Shown one piece after another: positions 53,201 to 62,777 of a DNA stretch of 64,000 bases. Origin of the DNA: a virus. Below the pieces are notes generated by a model. It made no database searches. It had not been told where the DNA came from and saw only the letters and a list, made by a program, of their open reading frames with translations. Each line of letters begins with the position of its first letter. Position 1 is the stretch's first letter. The stretch lies in the IMG/VR virus record IMGVR_UViG_3300039159_000275, positions 1 through 64,000 of that record; one strand, 5' to 3'. The position numbers were made by a program, and so were the translations under genes.

Positions 53201-56200
53201 TTAGATAGAGTTATTATAAAAACAAATTATGATGTTAATAGAATAAAAACATCATCTGTTAATAATATTATATCTGGTATTATAAAAGTTGCTAAATTTG
53301 GAAACAATATATTTGCACATACTTCAACAAAATTAATTAAGTTAAACACAACAACAGTTAATTATGTTGAATTAGAAATAACATCTATAGAAGTTAATAT
53401 TAAAAAGGTTGTAGCTTTAACTGATAATTTATGTTATGCCTTATATGCTAACGGCGTTATTGTTGAATATGATTTTTCACTTTTAACTGCAACTGTTTTA
53501 GCAATTACTCCAATTTATTATGATCCTGCTTATTATTATACTGCAGTTGATATTGCTAAGCAATCAGGTAAATTAGCTATTTTATATAGAATTTTATCAT
53601 TTGCAAATGGTCAATCGCAAAACAATTCATATTGTGATGTTTGGTTATATGACACTGCAATAGCTGGTACAAATGGTTTTGCTAAACAAAATTTCTCATA
53701 TGATTTTTCTAATGATCCATTAGATCCTCAAGTATCAACTTCAGGTTTTATACCAATTTATGGTACAACTGGTTTTTCAACCTCTGGTTTTTCAACCTCT
53801 GGTTTTTCAACCTCAGGTACATCAGGTACATCAGGTTTAATAGTGCCAATTATAGAAGCAATTATAGATGTCATAGCTAATGTTCCATATGACATATATG
53901 ATAATGGTAGAGATTATTCATTTAAAGGACAATTATTGAATGGTAATAATATCAATTTATGGGTCTATAGTACATCTGGTTATGCTTGGAAAGTAGATAA
54001 TCAAAACACACTTGTTCCATTTATAAATAACTTATTATCTGTAACATCAGGTGAAGAATTTGATATAATTGCAGATGATATTTGGGCAATTAAAAAAAAT
54101 CAAACAACATTTATTGCTAATGATAATCAATTTACTTATAATACTGTAACTCAAACAACAGATGGTGATATTTTTACTTTTGCTGAAGTTATTAATTTTG
54201 AATATTGTTATAATGTTACAGATATTGTAACGTCACAGTTGTTTGTACTTATACCAAAACAAACATTTAACTGGTCAATTACATCTTCTTTCTCATTAAC
54301 ACCCGGAAAAGAAGTATTTGAAATTAATAGTTATCCAACAACACCTTTAGTTGATTATACAACTGAATTTGATGGTACAGCTATTTTTAAATCATATTCA
54401 GCATTCAATACATCTAATGTTCAAATTTCTCCACATGTTTCGGGTCGTGTTCTTTATAATACTATTTGGAGAAATGGACAATTTAATGTTGGTGTTAATT
54501 CAAGTAACTCTGCATATACTGCTCATTTAGTTAGCTCACGTTGGTTGAGTGGTACATTTAAAGGAAGTTGGGATACTCCTGATTATATTGACCATATGGC
54601 AATTAGAGAAGAATCGGTTTTCTTAGGAGGTTCATTTGGTGAACAAATATTTGGTGATTCAAACTCTAGTTTAACAGCAATATGGAATGACGGATTATTT
54701 TTAGGTGGTACTTGGAAATCTGGACAATTTAATGATGGTCATTTCTTTGCTGAAAATCAAATTTTAATAGAAAATATTATATTTCCCAATTTAGTTATTA
54801 ATCAAATAACAGATGCTAGATGGGATTATAATAGACAAATGTTTAAAATTGAAATTGATCACATTAAATGGAATCCTACAACTTCAGACTATGAAAAAAC
54901 ATTAGGAACTCTTGCAAAATATAATTTAATTCAAATTCCAGGATTGTTTAATCAAATAAGAATTAATATTTTAGAACTTAGAAAAAACAAATATTCTATA
55001 TCTGGCTTTGATGAAATTATTTTAATATGTACTAAACCGTTGTTTGAATATACAACTAATTGGTTAGAAAATCAATACATTTATATCTCTGGATTAAGTA
55101 CTTACGTTGAATATTTATACGGTGAACATTTTGTAACAGATTCTTTTACTTATCAAAATCAACTTTGGATAACTATTAGATCTAATTTTAATCGTTTCAA
55201 TGCACAAGGTAAAGTTGTTTTTACAACAAATAGAAAGCCTTATATTGGAATTGATTTATTAAGAATTCAAGATTTAACATTTTCTACAGATTCTAAATCT
55301 TCAACGATTTGGTTTAATTTACCGGTTTCTTCAGGAGAATTTATTTCTCAAGTTAATTTTATTAAATCAGCATTAATTATTGAATCTCTTGATATTATTG
55401 CTGATACATTTATTGCTGATTCTGGCACAAATGGTACAGCTGGTACAGCTGGTATATTAACTGTTGCACAAGATTATGGTGCAATAGTAATTGATGAAAC
55501 CTTACAAGTTTTTTCGAGATCAGTTAATGGCGGTAATAATAGCATATCAATTAATAGTACAACATTAATGAATACTATTTTGTTAAATAATGTTACTTCA
55601 GTTAATTATACTGGTACAACAGATCTATACGATTTAACAGTTTATAATTCAAATATTAATTCAACAAGTAATACAACAGTTGTTAACTTTAATATTTTAA
55701 ATAGTTTATTTATGTCGGGTTCAACAAACATCCCAACTAAAAATGTTGGATGGTTAAATAAAGACGCAAAAGGTTTTTCTTTTTCAAATTCTTCGTTTAG
55801 TGGATTATCAGCAACAGGTGATTGGGGACAAATATTGAATTTTGAAATAGATCAATTTGACAATCAATTATTTGTTTTAGAATTATTAAAACCATTAGAT
55901 GATTTAAATCCAAATCAATATATTTATGTTAGAGGTTTCTCTGGAAATAAAGCTAATCAAATTGGTTCAGCAATTTCAAGAGCTTTTAGAGTTGTTAAAA
56001 TTGAGCAAAATAAAATTTTTATAAAAAATCCTTTTAGATTATACAATCAAGAAAACATTGTATCTGATAGAATTTATAGAACTGCTTTTGATTCAAATGA
56101 ATTGATAACATATACTCAAGCAATGAATTTAAGAAGAGATTTAATATTTGACTTTAAGTATGCATATGTTAGTACTAATGCGTGGAATGGCGGTAAATTC

Positions 56201-58882
56201 ATCGGTAAAAGTAATATTGCTTCTAAGTTTAAAGGAATTTGGAATGCTGGAGATTTTTCGCCTATAAACTTAAACAGCACATTTGAAGGAGAATGGTTCT
56301 CTACACCATTAAATTATTACTGGTCTGGACAAATCAATGTAATTGTAACACAAACAAGTACATCTTTTAAATTTGAAATGAACTTAGCATCAGTTGGTAT
56401 TGATTGGGAAAATGGTTCTTTGGTTAGAATTGATTTCTTAAATTCAACACCTTCTGGTTTCTATAATTATATTACAAACGGCAAAGTTTCTAATCTTTAT
56501 CAAATATTTTATAACTCTGGATTATACACTGTTAATATTGTTTTATTAAGAAGAATTAACAAAACACTTAATGTTAATGATTTAGTTATTGATAGAAATT
56601 TGGCAATTGGTCCTGAACCAACATCTCAGTCGCATTTAGTGTTTGATAAAAATATTTACAATTGGGAAACAACTAACAATGCTACTTTTTTTAATGGAAT
56701 TATTAATTACAATATTACATATGTAACACAAGCAATTAATTCTGTTAATAATGAAATAGTTTTTGATTTATGGTTAAATCCAACTAGCACAATAACCGCT
56801 TTACCAGGTAATCCCATTATATCATTTAAATTAAATAATGCCGATTTTACAATCTTTACAGCTTTTGACGGTAGTGATTATTTAATCAATATACAATATT
56901 CATTAAATACAGTTTCTTACATTAGAACTGTTAAAGTAATAACAAACAATTGGCATCATTTATATGTTCAAACAATAAACAATATTTTTAAATTTGTTTT
57001 AGATGGAAATAACGATTTTGTTATTATAAATCCTACAGGAACAATAATAGATTCAGCAAATGTTTGGACAATAACATCATTAAATTATTCAAATGGCTAT
57101 GTTTTAAATAGAAGTTCTATTAGAGAAATTTCTATTGGTAGAAACAAATTCATAAATGCATCAACGTTACATGCTGTATCAGGGGCAATTGATCAAATTA
57201 GATTTTGGAATAAACAGTTATCAGATGAAGAAATTGCTCTTGTGAAAGATTCTAAATTCTTAGCAAAACGCTTTAAAGATATTGCTGCACAAATAACATT
57301 TGATGATCCTGCTAGAGAATTTGCAAATATCAATGATGATAAGCTTAGAATATCAATGGTAGAATATGTTTCAAATGTTGTATTAAGAGAACCTGCAGCA
57401 AATGCATTCTTAATATATTTAGATTTTGAATTTGAGCAACTTGAAACATATACGCCTCTTATTAAATTTTCTAACAATAAAATACAAAATTTAGGATTTG
57501 AAAAACCATATATTGTCTTAGCAACCAATGCTGGGAATAATATAGCTCTTTATATGAATCATGAATTGACGTTTAGTTCGTTTATAATAATAAATCCAGC
57601 TTCTCCTGGCCTATTCCCAGTGATTGCGCTGCCTGCAACATTTTATTCTTCAACTAATATTAATAACAAATTGTTCTCATATGAAGCTGAATCATCTAAT
57701 GGTTTTTCTAATTTATCGGAACATGGTTTTACATTCATAGCAAATACAGCTGTATGGTCAATTGCTCCACCAAGATTTGTAGTTAAGTTTGTAAATGATG
57801 GAATTAATTCATATGTTGAAATACAAGTTAGTTATGGTAATGCACTAACAACAGTGTTTGCAACACAAAATTTATCGAGTTTAATTCCACCTCAACAAAT
57901 TGTTGGACCTTTTTCAAAATATTCAGTATCTACAACTATAAATGATATTGGTGATTTAAAAATTAATGTTATTGTTAATTTTAATATTTATGCATTGCCT
58001 GTATTATCATTAACAATACCTAATCCATTCCCAATAAATGCAATAATATATGTAGCAGCTTGTTCTGGTTCTTATATTACTAAATTTAAAAATAGAAAAG
58101 CTGAAGATTTCCAATATCTTAATAGTGTTGAATATGGTGTATCAAACAAATTATACATAACACAAGATAGATTTATTTTAAATAAATCAACTTCTTATGC
58201 TGATCTAACAGAATTCAATTTAGATTTTGGCATATTCAACATTGGAAATAAAGCAATAGTTCATTTTGGTGATGATACTGTTTCTAATATTTCATCATTA
58301 AGTTTAATTAAATACAATGTTATTAATATTTATAAAAATCCTGCGAGTTTAACTCTTGAAAGTATTAATAATTTAATAATTGGCGATAATACTGATTTGA
58401 ATTTGTTAAGTTTTATTAATCAAGAAAATTACCAAAGCTATTCAGATTATTTTATTATTTATCCAAATATCGGAGATTATGGTGTAGTTATTCAATCAAG
58501 TGGTACTGCTGGTACTGCTGGTATTATTACTGAAATATCAGGTTATGGTACACCTGCAGCAGTTACTAATTTTAAATATTTCTTAGGAGATGGATTAAGC
58601 AATTTAAGAAAAAGTGATCAATATGGAACAAATTTAGAAATATATCCAGCACCAGTTACTCCATTAGATTATGTAATTAGTGAAACATTCATATTAAAAA
58701 CTGATGGTACTCCAAGATGGACAATAGATCAAGTAACATTTACAAGTTCATTCAATAATGGTAATTATGTATCAAAAATTTGGAGAGCAGGTGTATTTAA
58801 CAACGGTATTATAAACGTTGGAGATTTTATTTGGAAATGGGGTATTTCTAACGGCGGAACTATTTCTGATCCAGGTGTTTAA
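47276..58882 (+). CDS. Giant virion adhesin/baseplate-fibre protein, 3868 aa
   Basis: One of the longest phage ORFs. Pentad repeats [W/F]-x-[N/G/S]-G-x occur in blocks at residues ~120-220, 410-480, 604-620, 749-872, 2395-2500 and the C-terminus (for example SIWRSGVWLNGNWNGGVFL). The centre (~990-2340) looks like a seven-bladed propeller with repeated WFADTSYKRIIEVDENF- and FYDIYRVDG-like strands. Near 2160-2190 is a Gly/Thr/Ser repeat (GFSTS x3, GTS x2). A LamG/concanavalin-like domain is suggested at ~3120-3330 by IDQIRFWNKQLSDEEI. Likely a fibre or host-binding structure at the tail tip. Preceded by ATATATATC. Confidence 0.8.
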   Translation: MANSVKLLNYVDPDGDFIKFYTELNSDIIVGDKVFIVGGSYDNTNLAITDPYNEFAAGYTVIAADLTNISNSITLNIKYNDLRFSNNPTSTLFEPLSVYQSRTESFININNNNEAFITKNRFIKGEFNGGRFLDGVFGEYQRYEKNEEILYKAEITSSNIDITSLNDIETYFYNYNVVERPIPIEEFKTYFNRKNENEPAILSGGIFLGGNWQWGEWNTKYPSNQIGKVQQLNALGGIRNPLDESKFNIAEFTNNYNNLGYNIVSSGNFGQVWKGYVGAYFDAVNNQIVLDFIPYVLKRSLRNGFNVQLDIEVLVEYAAYRNSKKFLIDFNPTPNSSDFTLLNSNILRVYEKIYDDPSFGTDAFRSIQLQILISDPDQVLLSDPAKRKISEIAPLRKSKRNRFLTGRSQDSDFFNGLWRSGQYQGGEFWGGEFISGRIGSELRRTTWHDGHFNSTINTGFANDVFWIDGVWNDGAWEGARNFRVNALIKLPIINGIRNTNLQLDYKWENMFKVGEIVLLSYFKNSNSTLYLNNWSNDYKENLLEFQSFTILNITRDFENKRLLLTIDLDLDIINNINLTTNVLTEQIVDINYQFARVSNSYFANGTWNNGNWQNGYFNGNLKPLSIVSYTQNTLTIQVADVTGLKSGQMIGLTNIKLEYQFNYITLLGSTLGTAAGGVDVDDRPNVEYWLNLQQSLAILDIDIFNNLIILDLSTVLEIIQEDVTIVNVAEYYPNENDKRPGLTGYTTQIWNNGTFNTGVWENGVWKDGIFKNIFVEDPTNAQNKSIWRSGVWLNGNWNGGVFLSGIWEAGVWVNGIMTNGWKRSTTFWNVVGSWQQGDSIWYNGEWMNGRWLRGVWKDGIFENGTIENAGIDEIEIVNGSYLNGKLDNNGNTIFSNELNINNTLNSAPSLIFIDQEGWVQMDQSSWYQIDYNVIIKDLTLRPNVFNDQMFNVLNRNKTASQIRISIAGANGTNGVDIPQNIIDNSLPIVVIRDIVDIIESDPNVFWFADTSYKRIIEVDENFSPKKIRAISKIINDEIERADLVYGQILKMTTDNVLDQNNLTRTRYTYVLETTRLIRINKDTLALEIIITFATLQQDSTINLVEWIDIFVYPAKIGISETVFILAKIKVDLGNSFQDQFKIISYNIDTKIYAILEYTGALINDATILNEWLTGLTANNLNLNDLKIKGFSLGDALNLFYKLPIDILSNSRTFNTNNIQRQRLSFVNNAWTISEYQINVIPNVSLLIGNTAYLFKDFAVRVLSPAFRYFLLSSNGLDIYYTKDNNSLIPLVTNVNVENIDFGINKILSIRKEFGENMSPVIIPQQTKRFGAINRHSDIRVLESVNSLPLPNTVVQWYVDQPTNRLLKLQEAKAPFLYDSIDEYGIENVSFNKILYITNTINFNRLVYIEEDVIGLKFIKYFNKIGPSTNTINVIPSGPPNASGPPNDLLIYDFELTAIGTTSVFKDAYYYQNYLYILYTHNSLYFYDIYRVDGQLTDHKYNLALPFSDAIKISHAGESIGNQTISIFTDNRIVYFSNQTTIKDNNNNIIFGTVPNEKIIDFGFFITNQKKYLYVATFNDQDQYYRIIRVSKKYFNSTVIAWPGDNYTGNNNTYDVVYISTTPIETLYSNVGFIEKMVVNSRDRIDLLSLEYSKNQLQKVNNLIFNDEITYWVGDSSSRVVNYNNYGTSGNIKNLDFGQYKQPFEFGKYIRNANSIKYLEWAGNKYLIFIDEDFNSTKKELRAIDLVANALSDSEDVEILTMLSGNDDVINIKDLFGDYYYAPVFVPFGTNGTAGTAGTSGFFIPPGLVGTENYELVDIWTKNISETGVLKMLVRNINNNDNYIMSLYHTTQGATSLNYQFISSSQNFRNLSSNSNDLTNDVFLSTNNEIYSFISNNLTLIQTLPENIDNLFVNYGTAGIYGTSGYEHIYAISNSSTNTNGRLYRIDKNNLSYNTPVFDDNSTIFDGIDWAESDYDLDRVIIKTNYDVNRIKTSSVNNIISGIIKVAKFGNNIFAHTSTKLIKLNTTTVNYVELEITSIEVNIKKVVALTDNLCYALYANGVIVEYDFSLLTATVLAITPIYYDPAYYYTAVDIAKQSGKLAILYRILSFANGQSQNNSYCDVWLYDTAIAGTNGFAKQNFSYDFSNDPLDPQVSTSGFIPIYGTTGFSTSGFSTSGFSTSGTSGTSGLIVPIIEAIIDVIANVPYDIYDNGRDYSFKGQLLNGNNINLWVYSTSGYAWKVDNQNTLVPFINNLLSVTSGEEFDIIADDIWAIKKNQTTFIANDNQFTYNTVTQTTDGDIFTFAEVINFEYCYNVTDIVTSQLFVLIPKQTFNWSITSSFSLTPGKEVFEINSYPTTPLVDYTTEFDGTAIFKSYSAFNTSNVQISPHVSGRVLYNTIWRNGQFNVGVNSSNSAYTAHLVSSRWLSGTFKGSWDTPDYIDHMAIREESVFLGGSFGEQIFGDSNSSLTAIWNDGLFLGGTWKSGQFNDGHFFAENQILIENIIFPNLVINQITDARWDYNRQMFKIEIDHIKWNPTTSDYEKTLGTLAKYNLIQIPGLFNQIRINILELRKNKYSISGFDEIILICTKPLFEYTTNWLENQYIYISGLSTYVEYLYGEHFVTDSFTYQNQLWITIRSNFNRFNAQGKVVFTTNRKPYIGIDLLRIQDLTFSTDSKSSTIWFNLPVSSGEFISQVNFIKSALIIESLDIIADTFIADSGTNGTAGTAGILTVAQDYGAIVIDETLQVFSRSVNGGNNSISINSTTLMNTILLNNVTSVNYTGTTDLYDLTVYNSNINSTSNTTVVNFNILNSLFMSGSTNIPTKNVGWLNKDAKGFSFSNSSFSGLSATGDWGQILNFEIDQFDNQLFVLELLKPLDDLNPNQYIYVRGFSGNKANQIGSAISRAFRVVKIEQNKIFIKNPFRLYNQENIVSDRIYRTAFDSNELITYTQAMNLRRDLIFDFKYAYVSTNAWNGGKFIGKSNIASKFKGIWNAGDFSPINLNSTFEGEWFSTPLNYYWSGQINVIVTQTSTSFKFEMNLASVGIDWENGSLVRIDFLNSTPSGFYNYITNGKVSNLYQIFYNSGLYTVNIVLLRRINKTLNVNDLVIDRNLAIGPEPTSQSHLVFDKNIYNWETTNNATFFNGIINYNITYVTQAINSVNNEIVFDLWLNPTSTITALPGNPIISFKLNNADFTIFTAFDGSDYLINIQYSLNTVSYIRTVKVITNNWHHLYVQTINNIFKFVLDGNNDFVIINPTGTIIDSANVWTITSLNYSNGYVLNRSSIREISIGRNKFINASTLHAVSGAIDQIRFWNKQLSDEEIALVKDSKFLAKRFKDIAAQITFDDPAREFANINDDKLRISMVEYVSNVVLREPAANAFLIYLDFEFEQLETYTPLIKFSNNKIQNLGFEKPYIVLATNAGNNIALYMNHELTFSSFIIINPASPGLFPVIALPATFYSSTNINNKLFSYEAESSNGFSNLSEHGFTFIANTAVWSIAPPRFVVKFVNDGINSYVEIQVSYGNALTTVFATQNLSSLIPPQQIVGPFSKYSVSTTINDIGDLKINVIVNFNIYALPVLSLTIPNPFPINAIIYVAACSGSYITKFKNRKAEDFQYLNSVEYGVSNKLYITQDRFILNKSTSYADLTEFNLDFGIFNIGNKAIVHFGDDTVSNISSLSLIKYNVINIYKNPASLTLESINNLIIGDNTDLNLLSFINQENYQSYSDYFIIYPNIGDYGVVIQSSGTAGTAGIITEISGYGTPAAVTNFKYFLGDGLSNLRKSDQYGTNLEIYPAPVTPLDYVISETFILKTDGTPRWTIDQVTFTSSFNNGNYVSKIWRAGVFNNGIINVGDFIWKWGISNGGTISDPGV
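53771..53833 (+). repeat. Tandem GFSTS/GTS repeats in giant protein
   Basis: Three 15-bp units ggtttttcaacctct (53771, 53786, 53801; last with one change) then two 9-bp ggtacatca units (53816, 53825). They encode a flexible Gly/Ser/Thr linker. Expansion of simple repeats is recent. Confidence 0.88.
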
Positions 58883-58909
58883 AGTAAAATTTTTAATATA
58901 TAATGTATA

Positions 58910-61819
58910 ATGGCACAAGAAAATTTTTCAAGTAATTATTGGTTAGGAGGTTATCATACTGGCGGTAAAATACGTGGTGCAAATTGGTTAAGAGGCCGTT
59001 GGTCGGGTGGTAATTGGGATAAAGGTAATTTTTTTAGTGTTGATTTAACAATAGATTGGTCTGGTATAAATAAAAATTTATGGTCTAAATGGTCGGGTGG
59101 AGTTTGGAGAAGTAATTCTCAAGATTATACTTTCACTGAATATGGATTGACAAGTGAATGGTCTATTTGGCATGGAGGTACTTGGGAAAGTTCGGTTTTT
59201 CCAAAACAAAAATATTCTTGGCAAGGACCTTTTATTAATGCTGTTAATATTTATGGAGATTTAACACCTTATGATTGTGATATTCCTTCCAATAATATAT
59301 TGCCTAAAAGGACAATTTATTTACCTTCTCCAAAAAGTTTATGGTTAAGTGGTCAATGGTTACGTGGTGATTTTAAAGGTGGAATATTTTCGGGTGGAGT
59401 TTGGCATAGTTTGAAATGGGAACCATCTCAATATGAATATTTAGATAATTTATTTTTCTTATATGGTGCAGGTATTTTACCTTTTCCAATAGAAATTATA
59501 AATATTGATGGTAATAATTATAATTTTATTGATAATGATAATGAAGATCAAATTTTTACTATCTTTTTATATAATGATGCTGAATTCTTTACAATAAATT
59601 TATCTATTCAATATAAAGAAAATAATTCTAATTTTTATCAAGGAGCATTTGTTAACTCTATATGGGAAGGTGGAGTTGTTTTAGATACTTCAAACGATCC
59701 ATTTAATAGCATGTTTGGCATGGCTATTGATACAGAAACATCTTTAATTCAAGACGACTCAGGTGTAAGAGGACCAATTGGATTTCTTGAATCTAATCAA
59801 TTATTATATAAACGATACTATGGTCAAAAAATGTTAGATTTTTCTAGATATTATGATAATAATAATGCTAATACAATTAATCAAATCATTTCAATTCGTA
59901 ATGGAACAACTTATTGGATTCCATCTAAATATGAAACTGGTGGAGTTTATTCTGTAATATGGAAACGCGGTAAATTTAAAAATGGTGCGTTTATGTATGG
60001 ACAATGGTATGATTATAATGATACTCATATTCTTAATACTTCATATTCAACAGATGGATATATTGCAGTAACATATGATGATTATAATATTTTAAATTTG
60101 CCAATCTATTGGTCAGTTTTTGAAAAAGGATTTTTCTATAATTCGACTTGGTTTAATGGTGTTTTTTTAGCAAAAAACAGCACATCTTATAAAAAATCTG
60201 TTTTCTCTAAATCACAATGGATGACTGGATATTGGGCAACTGGAGAAAATAATGCAAATAATTCATCTAATAATAGAAATATAACAAATGCAGATTTTTG
60301 GAAATCGGTTTGGTATTCTGGTATTTGGGAAGGTGGTAAAATGACTATGTCAACTTGGAATGCATTCAATCCTTACTCTTTTGACATTAATTTAGAAAAC
60401 AATCTTATTGCAAAAAATATCGAAACAAATGATATTCCATTTGCTAATATTGAAAACAACCCATTAGGTTTAGTTAATGAGTTAGTATATTTTAATCCAA
60501 ACGGATCAAATACAACCGCGTTTAATGGATTTATTAATGATGTTTCAAAAATAGATCTTATTAAAATTCAATCGATTGAAAGTTTTGATTTTAATGAATT
60601 AACAGTATCTAATTTAGATTTTTATATTGAAGGTGAAGGTGATACTTCTGGATATGATTTTAATATTGATGATGACAGTGGTACATCAGGATTACCATAT
60701 GTATATTTAAATAATGCTGATGAATTCTTTATAAATGATACAGCTGTCAATCAATTGTTTTTAAGATATGCTGGTAGGGTTGATAATTTTAGCTCTCGTT
60801 GGAAAAATGGAAATGCTAAAGGTAATATGTGGAATGGTGGTATTTGGTCAAGCGGAGTGTTTGAATCATATTATTTTACTGATTATCCAAATTACATAAT
60901 GGAAAGAAGAACAAACATAATTGTTCAATATGATTGGTTTGATGATAATGTTATTAATTTAAACATTGTTGATAAAATTCAACAAGCTGTTTGGCAAAGA
61001 GGTCTTTGGTATGGTGGTTATATGAAAGGCAATTCATATATGACAGCATTATCTGCTTTTAAAGGCGATAACAATGTTGGTTTTACTTTATCATTAAATA
61101 ACAAATTTGTATTTAATGATGATCTTTTAACAGGTCAGTATAATGTGCCTACTGCAGAAATTGTTAGTTTAAGACCTAATAATTATACAAGTTTCTTTAC
61201 ACGTAAATCATTAAGAGATTGTGATGTTCCATATTTTAGTGTGTTTAATGGTCAAATGTTATCTGGCGTATTTTATGATCTTAATAAAAATGGAAAAGAT
61301 ACACCAGCTTTTGGAACAATTGCTTTTGCTGATGATTTAACACTTGCGCCAACAGGCGCTACATTTGGCAGAGTAGCTTATAATACTTCTAAAAATCCAG
61401 ATGCTATGTTTGATAATGATCCAATAATTGCAAACTCTCCAAATTTATCATTTAGAGTTAAAAACACTTTTAATACTGGTGGTATTGATATTAATATTGC
61501 TGCGCCACTTGCTTTTGATAGTATAAATTTAACATTAAACTATACTTTAACTACTCAACAATACGTTGATTTGTATTATTATAATAGTATGCAAACAATT
61601 GTACAAGCAACTGGTAATGATTCTAATTATAATATTAGACATGCAACTAAAATGCCAGTCGCAGACAGTGATATGCCTAAGTGGACAGACATATTACCAT
61701 ATACTGAAGCAACAACTGGAGGTAGAATTCCATCAACAGCTCAAGGTGATGGAGATAAAGAATTGCTATATGACCCTAAAATGCCAAATATATGGTTAGA
61801 TTCTGGTTATGGTCAATAA
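58910..61819 (+). CDS. Virion protein with pentad W/F-G repeats, 969 aa
   Basis: N-terminus MAQENFSSNYWLGGYHTGG then IRGANWLRGRWSGGNWDKGN shares the pentad repeat of the 3868-residue protein, so the two are paralogous parts of one structure. Repeats recur at ~145-155, 245, 340-365, 440, 480 and 665-680. A GDTSGYDFNIDDDSGTSG stretch near residue 580 repeats the GTSG linker seen in the giant and sheath. C-terminal 300 residues are beta-rich. Starts 27 bases after the giant gene with TTAATATATAATG between. Confidence 0.75.
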   Translation: MAQENFSSNYWLGGYHTGGKIRGANWLRGRWSGGNWDKGNFFSVDLTIDWSGINKNLWSKWSGGVWRSNSQDYTFTEYGLTSEWSIWHGGTWESSVFPKQKYSWQGPFINAVNIYGDLTPYDCDIPSNNILPKRTIYLPSPKSLWLSGQWLRGDFKGGIFSGGVWHSLKWEPSQYEYLDNLFFLYGAGILPFPIEIINIDGNNYNFIDNDNEDQIFTIFLYNDAEFFTINLSIQYKENNSNFYQGAFVNSIWEGGVVLDTSNDPFNSMFGMAIDTETSLIQDDSGVRGPIGFLESNQLLYKRYYGQKMLDFSRYYDNNNANTINQIISIRNGTTYWIPSKYETGGVYSVIWKRGKFKNGAFMYGQWYDYNDTHILNTSYSTDGYIAVTYDDYNILNLPIYWSVFEKGFFYNSTWFNGVFLAKNSTSYKKSVFSKSQWMTGYWATGENNANNSSNNRNITNADFWKSVWYSGIWEGGKMTMSTWNAFNPYSFDINLENNLIAKNIETNDIPFANIENNPLGLVNELVYFNPNGSNTTAFNGFINDVSKIDLIKIQSIESFDFNELTVSNLDFYIEGEGDTSGYDFNIDDDSGTSGLPYVYLNNADEFFINDTAVNQLFLRYAGRVDNFSSRWKNGNAKGNMWNGGIWSSGVFESYYFTDYPNYIMERRTNIIVQYDWFDDNVINLNIVDKIQQAVWQRGLWYGGYMKGNSYMTALSAFKGDNNVGFTLSLNNKFVFNDDLLTGQYNVPTAEIVSLRPNNYTSFFTRKSLRDCDVPYFSVFNGQMLSGVFYDLNKNGKDTPAFGTIAFADDLTLAPTGATFGRVAYNTSKNPDAMFDNDPIIANSPNLSFRVKNTFNTGGIDINIAAPLAFDSINLTLNYTLTTQQYVDLYYYNSMQTIVQATGNDSNYNIRHATKMPVADSDMPKWTDILPYTEATTGGRIPSTAQGDGDKELLYDPKMPNIWLDSGYGQ

Positions 61820-61848
61820 ATAAATATTAAAATATGATTATGTGATGT

Positions 61849-62256
61849 ATGATTAAAAAACATATTGAATTATTAAAGCAGTGTTATAATCAAGTAAATT
61901 CACTTTACAATCAATATCGTTATGTTATATTATTACTAATTATAGCAGCATTTTGTTTTCAAGCAGCAAATGAATTAGTATATCTTAGAAATTTTTATTT
62001 TAATCAAGAAGTGTTTGATTTAAATATGATACCTAAAGGTGTTGTTGTTTGGATTTATCCAAAGAATAAGAGTTTAAATGCATTACAACCAGATTCTTTA
62101 AAGATAAAAAATCTGACTACTAATATAACTTCTTTAAATTATAATGTTGACATTTGGATTGTAGCTATTCATACAACAGAAAATAAGATTATTAAAATAG
62201 AAGTACCAGATTATTCTATTGATTATTTTAAAATAGGATCATTTGTTGGATATTAA
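61849..62256 (+). CDS. Single-pass membrane protein, 135 aa
   Basis: Transmembrane helix at residues ~25-43 (VILLLIIAAFCFQAANELV) after a basic N-terminus, then an external beta-rich domain (GVVVWIYPKNKS). Could be an envelope or accessory protein at infection or lysis, but no holin or spanin signature. Ends four bases inside the convergent gene. Confidence 0.65.
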   Translation: MIKKHIELLKQCYNQVNSLYNQYRYVILLLIIAAFCFQAANELVYLRNFYFNQEVFDLNMIPKGVVVWIYPKNKSLNALQPDSLKIKNLTTNITSLNYNVDIWIVAIHTTENKIIKIEVPDYSIDYFKIGSFVGY

Positions 62257-62765
62257 TAAAGAATTTTATTTAAGCAATACACCGTAGTAGAAATATCCTC
62301 AACAATTGTTTGAACAAAAAATTGAATTAAATAAGTTTGTTTAGACATAATAACTGTATAATATTCTTTTAATACAGCTGTTTTTTCATTCTTTAAAAGA
62401 TTTTCAACTTTCCAGCCTAAACCTTCAAGATTTTCAAAAATGTTTACATTAGAACTGTAATAAGTGTTCATTATAACTTCATGCGATTTTGCATTTGGAA
62501 CAAAGTTAAATACTGAAGGTTTATTTCCAACTTGGTATTGTAAATTCTTTTTCTTAGCATTTAAAATGTCATTATTTGGATAAATAGATTTTAAATCCAT
62601 TAAAACAACAAGATCAGAATCTATTGAATTTTTTAAATAACAAATTTTATCAAAAGATATATTTAATTTAACTAATTCATCAACAGTCTTATCCTTATGT
62701 AAAGCAATAAAATCTTCATCAGTTACTATTGAGTTAAAAGCTTCAAATCTTTTTAGATTCTTCAT
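62253..62765 (-). CDS. Hypothetical protein with leader-like N-terminus, 170 aa
   Basis: MKNLKRFEAFNSIVTDEDF starts like the MK-x-L-x-x-x-x-x-F leader of the LRR proteins, though without a clean L/I-x-E site. The rest is alpha/beta with LVVLMDLKSIYPNND and a C-terminal TYLIQFFVQTIVED. Unknown. Starts 12 bases after the primase stop. Confidence 0.6.
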   Translation of the reverse strand: MKNLKRFEAFNSIVTDEDFIALHKDKTVDELVKLNISFDKICYLKNSIDSDLVVLMDLKSIYPNNDILNAKKKNLQYQVGNKPSVFNFVPNAKSHEVIMNTYYSSNVNIFENLEGLGWKVENLLKNEKTAVLKEYYTVIMSKQTYLIQFFVQTIVEDISTTVYCLNKILY

Positions 62766-62777
62766 ACTCTTTATATA

